From G023898405 sp964368985 (GTDB lineage: Bacteria > Myxococcota > UBA727 > JABDBI01), in the NCBI GenBank assembly GCA_964368985.1, contig CAYJDW010000009.1, positions 1 to 54,295 of the forward strand: 54,295 bases of DNA, written 5' to 3'. Positions within the stretch are counted from its first letter, which is position 1; each line of letters starts with the position of its first letter. Shown here piece after piece: positions 49,762 through 54,295 of this stretch. A program made the position numbers and the translations under genes. The notes under the pieces were generated by a model. The model made no database searches. It was given only the letters and a program-made list of their open reading frames with translations, and had not been told where the DNA came from.

Positions 49762-50245
49762 ATCGGTTGAAGCTTTTTTTAAGTTTCCTCTCTTAGCCTG
49801 AAAAGTGGGAAAAATTGTGGGATCGCAATCTTCCAATGAAATAAAGAAATAGGAGGCGAAAAGATCGTTATGCAAAATCGGATTGTTTTTAGTTTTAACT
49901 AAATCATGCTTAATTTTTTCTGTAGAAAGAAATTCAAACCCTTGTTCACCAAGTTTAAAAACGCATTTATGAACCAATGATGCTCCAGTTGGCTTCTGCT
50001 AATACTCTCAGCATATCGTTGAGAGTTGCTTCGATAGAGAGGTGGCCAGGGGGAACTGCAAAAATTCCACTCAGCGCCGTATTCATCGAAACGAGCTCAA
50101 CCCTGATCTCGTTCAGCTGAATCTCTTCGCCTTGAGAGGGTGCTAAAAAAGCTCATAAAATTGCCCTTGATTGGCATAACTCAAATTTTCCCCTGCCAAG
50201 CCCGCGACTAATTCCTAAAATACCCAGCCTCGCCCCGTTCAGGAT
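49762..50245. other. Intergenic region with a possible remnant
   Basis: The 484-bp spacer has a minus-strand frame starting at TTG 49977 with GGAG five bases upstream (HKCVFKLGEQGFEFLSTEK), which runs antisense into the lectin gene. I treat it as a decayed fragment rather than a gene. A small hairpin (CTCTCAGC...TTGAGAG, about 50005-50025) is also present. Confidence 0.35.
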
Positions 50246-50251
50246 GTGCCT

Positions 50252-51298
50252 ATGGGATCCCAACCACAAAGTGAGAATAGTCCTTTTAAAAGAGAAGGTG
50301 TGTCACCCCTTTTTCAAACTCTTTTAATCTTAGGCAGTTCCTTCATTTTGGTGACGGGATTTTATCTTCGCGGCACTTTTTTTCGCACCGCCGATGAACC
50401 CATCGTTCATCAAACTATTACACCTGACACGTTGAAAAAATTTGGTGGGTTTCCTGAATACATTTCGGTAGGTCTTCACATTGACCGCTTTCAGGATTTC
50501 GATGTGACCAAAAATCTCTTCCAGTTCACCGGAAATTTATGGTTTGAGTTCAATGCTGGCGCCATTTCCTTAGCAACCCTGCAGGAATTTCAATTTGAAC
50601 GGGCTACCATTATTTATCTCTCGAAGCCGGAAACCAAATTGATCGGTAATCGCCTCTTTGTGCGCTATTTGATTCGCGTTTCCTACAACTCTGGTCTGGT
50701 ATTTTCCGATTTTCCGCTCGACGACCATCGCATCAATCTCATTCTTACCCATCCCTTCATTTCGCCCGATGAAATTATTTTTGCCACTTCCGCCAGCGAT
50801 TTTAGCTTCGATGGCAATCTCTTGCCCTTTGGATGGCGAATGGTGGGGCTCTCTGTCAAATCCGGCTATGAAAAAGCGAGCTTACGAGAAAATTCTCCCA
50901 CCAAAATCGTCATGCAGCCAGTGGTGGGCTTTTCCCTCGACATCAAGCGCTATGGCCCACGTTTTACCCTCACTATTTTACTGCCCATTCTCATCATTTA
51001 TTTTCTGATGTTTTTCGCCCTTAGCGTCGACGCTTTAACTAGCGTTACCATCACATTGGGCGGCATAACCGGCATTTTAGCTTATCGCTATGTAATCGAG
51101 CAGCTCTCGCCATTAAGCGGTGATCTCATGATGTCTGACTATTTTTTCTTTCTTTTTTTAACATCCGCAGTGCTGATCTTTCTTTTAAACAAAGTCGACA
51201 TATTTTTATGGGGAATTGAGCTCGGTTTGAAAAAGCTCGGCATTACCTTAATCCATTCCTTCACCATCGGCACGGCGATTTACCTGCTCTTGCCCTAA
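50252..51298 (+). CDS. Pentameric ligand-gated ion channel (Cys-loop superfamily) homologue
   Basis: The protein has 348 residues from the ATG at 50252 (AGGA seven bases upstream). An N-terminal membrane segment (about 21-40) may be an uncleaved signal. Residues ~60-230 are a beta-rich extracellular-type domain with the Pro-loop FPLDDHRINLIL (154-165), comparable to FPFD in GLIC and without the loop Cys, as usual in bacteria. Four helices follow: M1 (238-257, with LLPILIIYF), pore-lining M2 (262-281), M3 (296-313) and M4 (330-347). The M2-M3 loop EQLSPLSGDLMMSDYF matches family layout. Probable inner-membrane channel; ion and ligand unknown. Confidence 0.78.
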   Translation: MGSQPQSENSPFKREGVSPLFQTLLILGSSFILVTGFYLRGTFFRTADEPIVHQTITPDTLKKFGGFPEYISVGLHIDRFQDFDVTKNLFQFTGNLWFEFNAGAISLATLQEFQFERATIIYLSKPETKLIGNRLFVRYLIRVSYNSGLVFSDFPLDDHRINLILTHPFISPDEIIFATSASDFSFDGNLLPFGWRMVGLSVKSGYEKASLRENSPTKIVMQPVVGFSLDIKRYGPRFTLTILLPILIIYFLMFFALSVDALTSVTITLGGITGILAYRYVIEQLSPLSGDLMMSDYFFFLFLTSAVLIFLLNKVDIFLWGIELGLKKLGITLIHSFTIGTAIYLLLP

Positions 51299-51367
51299 AG
51301 CGCTTTGGTCATGGCGATACTTTTTCCGAGCCTATAAGTTTTTTAGTCCTTTTCTGCACCAAATAAT

Positions 51368-51652
51368 TTGGCTCAAGGCTATTACCGCTACCGACGGGAG
51401 AAATTTATCAAAATAGTATTTATGTGCGCGTCTTTTCTATTGCTATCGGGTGGGCTTTTTTGCGAAACCGTGGCTGTGGAAAAAGCGCGCTGCGAGGTAG
51501 AAGCGGTAAAGAATTGCTTAGGTGGAGTATCATATCATTGCTTTGCCCCCACTTATAAAGTTGTGTGTTCCACGCAATTTAATGTTGCCACCTATAACGA
51601 GGCCACAAGATTACAAAACGAACTTGAAGGAAAAACGGTGAAATTTGAATAA
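51368..51652 (+). CDS. Small exported Cys-containing protein
   Basis: The longest frame starts at TTG and has 94 residues: a basic n-region (RYRREKFIK), a hydrophobic segment (IVFMCASFLLLSGGLF), then a mature part with Cys residues in ARCEVEAVKNCLGG, YHCFAP and VVCS, spacing typical of disulfide-bonded exported proteins. An internal ATG at 51422 is possible but would lose the basic n-region. No ribosome site is obvious for either. Family unknown. It follows the channel gene by 70 bp on the same strand. Confidence 0.55.
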   Translation: MAQGYYRYRREKFIKIVFMCASFLLLSGGLFCETVAVEKARCEVEAVKNCLGGVSYHCFAPTYKVVCSTQFNVATYNEATRLQNELEGKTVKFE

Positions 51653-51903
51653 ATACAATGATTTTCAAAGAAAGGTTTAGACACCAGGCCTATCCCCAGA
51701 GTGAGAAATTATTTAATCTATCTCTAGGGGAATCACCTCAAATCAATATGGCGTTGCTGCAGTTACTATCGCACTAAAAACTATCCGTTAAATACATTGT
51801 GAGAAGTTTATAAATATCTCTATTATTTCGCTCAAGAGCCAGAAAATATGGCGTTATTGTTGCTATAGAACCGTTCTCAAGCCTCCTTTGGTGGAGACTA
51901 TTT

Positions 51904-54295
51904 CTAATATATTCGGGGGTCCCGAGGCTTATGAGCCAAGTATGTCCGAATTTTTTTAACCAAGGCATTTACCTCTTTCTGATCAAAAAATCCTACAATT
52001 TTTTTCTCACCCGCGAATCTTCTCTCGCACATAGAACGAAAATCTTCTTTGTTTGTCCAGGCCACATCGAGCTTATTTTTACGCGAAATTTTTACATACT
52101 TAATTAATAATTCAATTGCTTCATCGCTTAAATTTAACAGATGGATTATCGATAAACTATCTATAACAATGCCTTGGTCAGGCCTAGTCCACCACCCTTT
52201 AAAAAAACTATTCTTTGGAGATGCGCCCTTATCTTTTTTCTTCCACCGGTATTCCTCTGGCATGATAAGATATAAAATCATTTTTTTAGCTTTACTCATC
52301 TTCTCATCGGGGATATTTTCAATTTCATCGATTAGTTCCCCTATGTCTTGGTTTATCGGGAAAGCTGAGGGAATACTTTTAATTTCATCGATTAGTTCCC
52401 CTATGCCTTCGTTTATCGGGGAAACTGAGTCGACAGATTGGGTAAAAGCTTTTTTAGCCTCATCACGAATCGCGTCATATTTAGTAAGATCGAGATCTTT
52501 CATCCAGGATTCTAAACAAGCTTTTCTTTTCGCTTCGAGACGCATTTGCGGGGCCAAAATTTCTTCTTTCTTTATTCTTTTGAAATAAACTGAAAATTTA
52601 GTGTTAAAATAATTTGAGGATATTATTAGTTTGCTTTTTTGAGCTCGAATTTTATAATTTATTAAAAAATTATTAAGTTCCCAGCACACTTGATCAAGCA
52701 TCATTTGAGAAGATGTAGAAAATCTTTTTAATACATTCTCGCTCATTCCTTTATTAAGACCAAAAATTAATGAGTTTTCAAATCGATAATTTTGATACTT
52801 TTTAAAGTACTTATTATGACCATCTTCAATAGTTTCAAATACTATGTTTTTTTGCGGGTCTGTATTAATAAAATCTATAAGTGCCAAAAAGAGATAGACA
52901 ACAGGACTTGCCAGAGGGTTAGGTCCTTCATGCAAAGGATTTTTGGTATTGGTTTTTTTCTTGGCCACTTTTGATGAGGAAAAATCAAAGGAAATAAGCC
53001 AATAAAGAAAGCTTTTTTGGGTCTCATTCAGGCTAGAATTTTTTATTCTAAAGCTCAGCTCTGGATTATATTTATTCGCATTCTCAAGGAGCATTTCTCT
53101 GGTAAAGGCTGGGTTAGAATCCAAAGCTTTTTCCAACTCTCTTAGGAATATATTTTTAAATGAGATTTGGTTTATTTCATAGGTTTTAGCGCCATAGCTA
53201 TCTCTTCCTTGAGTTAATCCATCCCATAAGCGTTTCCCCGCATTGGCTAATTGTAGGTCCATTTTTGGAATTAAGAGCTGCTCTGGCAATAGATTCTTTT
53301 TAAAATCCGGCGCTAATATATTTCGGTAGTGATTTACTACGCAATCAAAAAGCTGCTGATCCTGAATTTGAAATACTGGCTGATTGTCCTCTGGAGGCTC
53401 GAAACGATATTTAGAAATATCCTTAAGGATTAAAGTAGACGTTTCTTCACTATATCTTAAAGAATAATTGCTATTAGCTATTTTTAAAGCTATTAAATAG
53501 CTATTTTCAACATCTTCGCGCCCCTTAATAAAACGAACACCAAAGCACTTAAGGGCACATTGAATCAGCTTTCCTAGTTCTTGATTAAAGGCTGCTGGAT
53601 TAAGGAGTGGATTGGTTTTTTCATCACCTAAAGTCAGTGTGGCAAGAAACAGAGTTTTTATCTTATCATCAACATTTAATTTATTTATTAAATCAACTAA
53701 AATTCCATGAGTAACGCCTCCATTAAAAGCTATTTCATTGTGCCACCTTAATTCATTTTCATCGATATATTGAATCAAAGTGCTTGAAGGAATCGGCCAA
53801 TCATTCCTCTCGACTCCACTATCCCCCGTAGCTGGATAATTTATTCTGCCATCACTATGGGGTGTCTGCGTTTCTGCTAGAAGATTTTTAACTTCTTCGG
53901 TGATCCTTGGCGTCCAATCAAATTTCCGGAGATCGCTATTGCCTTCAAGCAAATTCACAAATGAATCTTCGGTCCTATAAATCTCGCCATTTTGCTTGAT
54001 GGCATTATCTAGCAAGACTTGAAATCTATCTTCTACATCTTTATCAATTTGCGGAACCAAGGTGCGCAGAATCGATTGAGCCACAGTGAGTGGATCTACA
54101 TATGTATATGGAGCAGCGTTTATTGTGGTCAATGTGTCGGCAATAATATATAGTTGGTATTTCCCAAATAATGAAGGAAGAAACCCCAGTTTTGCTCCCG
54201 TAGGCAATGCAATTTCTGTAATTCCTCCCACGGCAGCTGAAGTTTCCAAAATTTCTATCTTAAATATTTTAAAAACTTCTTTGATCGCTTTTCCC
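51904..54295 (-). CDS. Large protein of unknown function, 5' end outside the window
   Basis: The frame is open to the right window edge (the translation continues upstream as KEVFKIFKIEILETSAAVG), so at least 797 residues are present and the true start is missing. The visible part is mostly helical and charged, with no domain I recognise; a short 20-residue unit is tandemly repeated (GIGELIDEIKSIPSA / DIGELIDEIENIPDE). Towards the end there are basic and aromatic segments (WKKKDKG; FFDQKEVNALVKKIRTYLAH). Base composition is AT-rich like the exported-protein island. Whether it has a signal peptide cannot be seen. Confidence 0.6.
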   Translation of the reverse strand, partial: GKAIKEVFKIFKIEILETSAAVGGITEIALPTGAKLGFLPSLFGKYQLYIIADTLTTINAAPYTYVDPLTVAQSILRTLVPQIDKDVEDRFQVLLDNAIKQNGEIYRTEDSFVNLLEGNSDLRKFDWTPRITEEVKNLLAETQTPHSDGRINYPATGDSGVERNDWPIPSSTLIQYIDENELRWHNEIAFNGGVTHGILVDLINKLNVDDKIKTLFLATLTLGDEKTNPLLNPAAFNQELGKLIQCALKCFGVRFIKGREDVENSYLIALKIANSNYSLRYSEETSTLILKDISKYRFEPPEDNQPVFQIQDQQLFDCVVNHYRNILAPDFKKNLLPEQLLIPKMDLQLANAGKRLWDGLTQGRDSYGAKTYEINQISFKNIFLRELEKALDSNPAFTREMLLENANKYNPELSFRIKNSSLNETQKSFLYWLISFDFSSSKVAKKKTNTKNPLHEGPNPLASPVVYLFLALIDFINTDPQKNIVFETIEDGHNKYFKKYQNYRFENSLIFGLNKGMSENVLKRFSTSSQMMLDQVCWELNNFLINYKIRAQKSKLIISSNYFNTKFSVYFKRIKKEEILAPQMRLEAKRKACLESWMKDLDLTKYDAIRDEAKKAFTQSVDSVSPINEGIGELIDEIKSIPSAFPINQDIGELIDEIENIPDEKMSKAKKMILYLIMPEEYRWKKKDKGASPKNSFFKGWWTRPDQGIVIDSLSIIHLLNLSDEAIELLIKYVKISRKNKLDVAWTNKEDFRSMCERRFAGEKKIVGFFDQKEVNALVKKIRTYLAHKPRDPRIY
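52321..52440 (-). repeat. Tandem 60-bp coding repeat
   Basis: Two 60-bp units (52321-52380 and 52381-52440) share an almost identical first 40 bp (AATTTCATCGATTAGTTCCC...). They encode the duplicated GELIDEI-type segment in the large unknown protein. Confidence 0.85.

Noticed and set aside
49588..49977. 129-codon minus-strand frame beginning at TTG with GGAG upstream
   Set aside because: About 170 bp run antisense through the conserved lectin repeat, so the second half is a shadow; the first half may be a decayed fragment.
1..54295. tRNA, rRNA, riboswitch or CRISPR elements
   Set aside because: I looked for typical T-arm sequences, repeat-spacer patterns and conserved leader structures and saw none; a covariance-model scan would be decisive.

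Overview
The window reads as a chromosome segment of a low-to-moderate GC, Gram-negative, deltaproteobacteria-like bacterium (Myxococcota or Bdellovibrionota is my best guess). The reasons are an ExbB/ExbD/ExbD/AgmX-type motor operon next to giant TPR proteins, many lipoproteins and Sec-exported proteins, and a typical recR-ebfC / uvrC housekeeping block. I recognise no rRNA, tRNA, CRISPR array or intact insertion sequence. The assignment is inference from gene content, not from a marker gene.

Region 1 (117-11255, all minus strand) is an envelope machine. In transcription order it encodes a duplicated beta-domain exported protein, a TPR protein, a 1212-residue TPR protein, a TPR lipoprotein, a small exported protein, ExbB/TolQ, two ExbD/TolR paralogues and a TonB-like protein with an AgmX/PglI C-terminal domain. 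Several genes overlap by ATGA or TGATG. The set resembles the Agl-Glt / Nfs machines of Myxococcus. One ExbD has Asn where the proton-carrying Asp should be.

Region 2 (11574-25187) is ordinary core plus envelope genes: recR, ebfC, uvrC, a HisN-like phosphatase, a zinc-ribbon protein, an active/inactive pair of M16 peptidases, an NqrM-like protein, a redoxin, a Pmp-like beta-helix lipoprotein, and an unusual fusion of a metallophosphoesterase with a periplasmic binding protein.

Region 3 (about 25.7-49.8 kb) is the most striking part: a more AT-rich island of 19 mostly solitary genes, nearly all starting with a Sec signal peptide, separated by long spacers with hairpins and gene remnants. Recognisable products look eukaryote-directed: ankyrin-like, RCC1 propeller, WD40 propeller, a GARP/Myb-like SHLQKYR protein with tandem repeats, a GNAT acetyltransferase, a subtilase, an IucA/IucC-like protein, a HAD domain fused to a complete RING1-IBR-RING2 (RBR) ubiquitin ligase module, and a bulb-type lectin. 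The others have no family I can name. I interpret this as an exported-effector reservoir of a host-associated (perhaps protist-associated) bacterium. The route to a host is not encoded here.

Region 4 (50.2 kb to the end) holds a pentameric ligand-gated ion channel homologue, a small exported Cys-rich protein and a large unknown protein whose 5' end lies outside the window.
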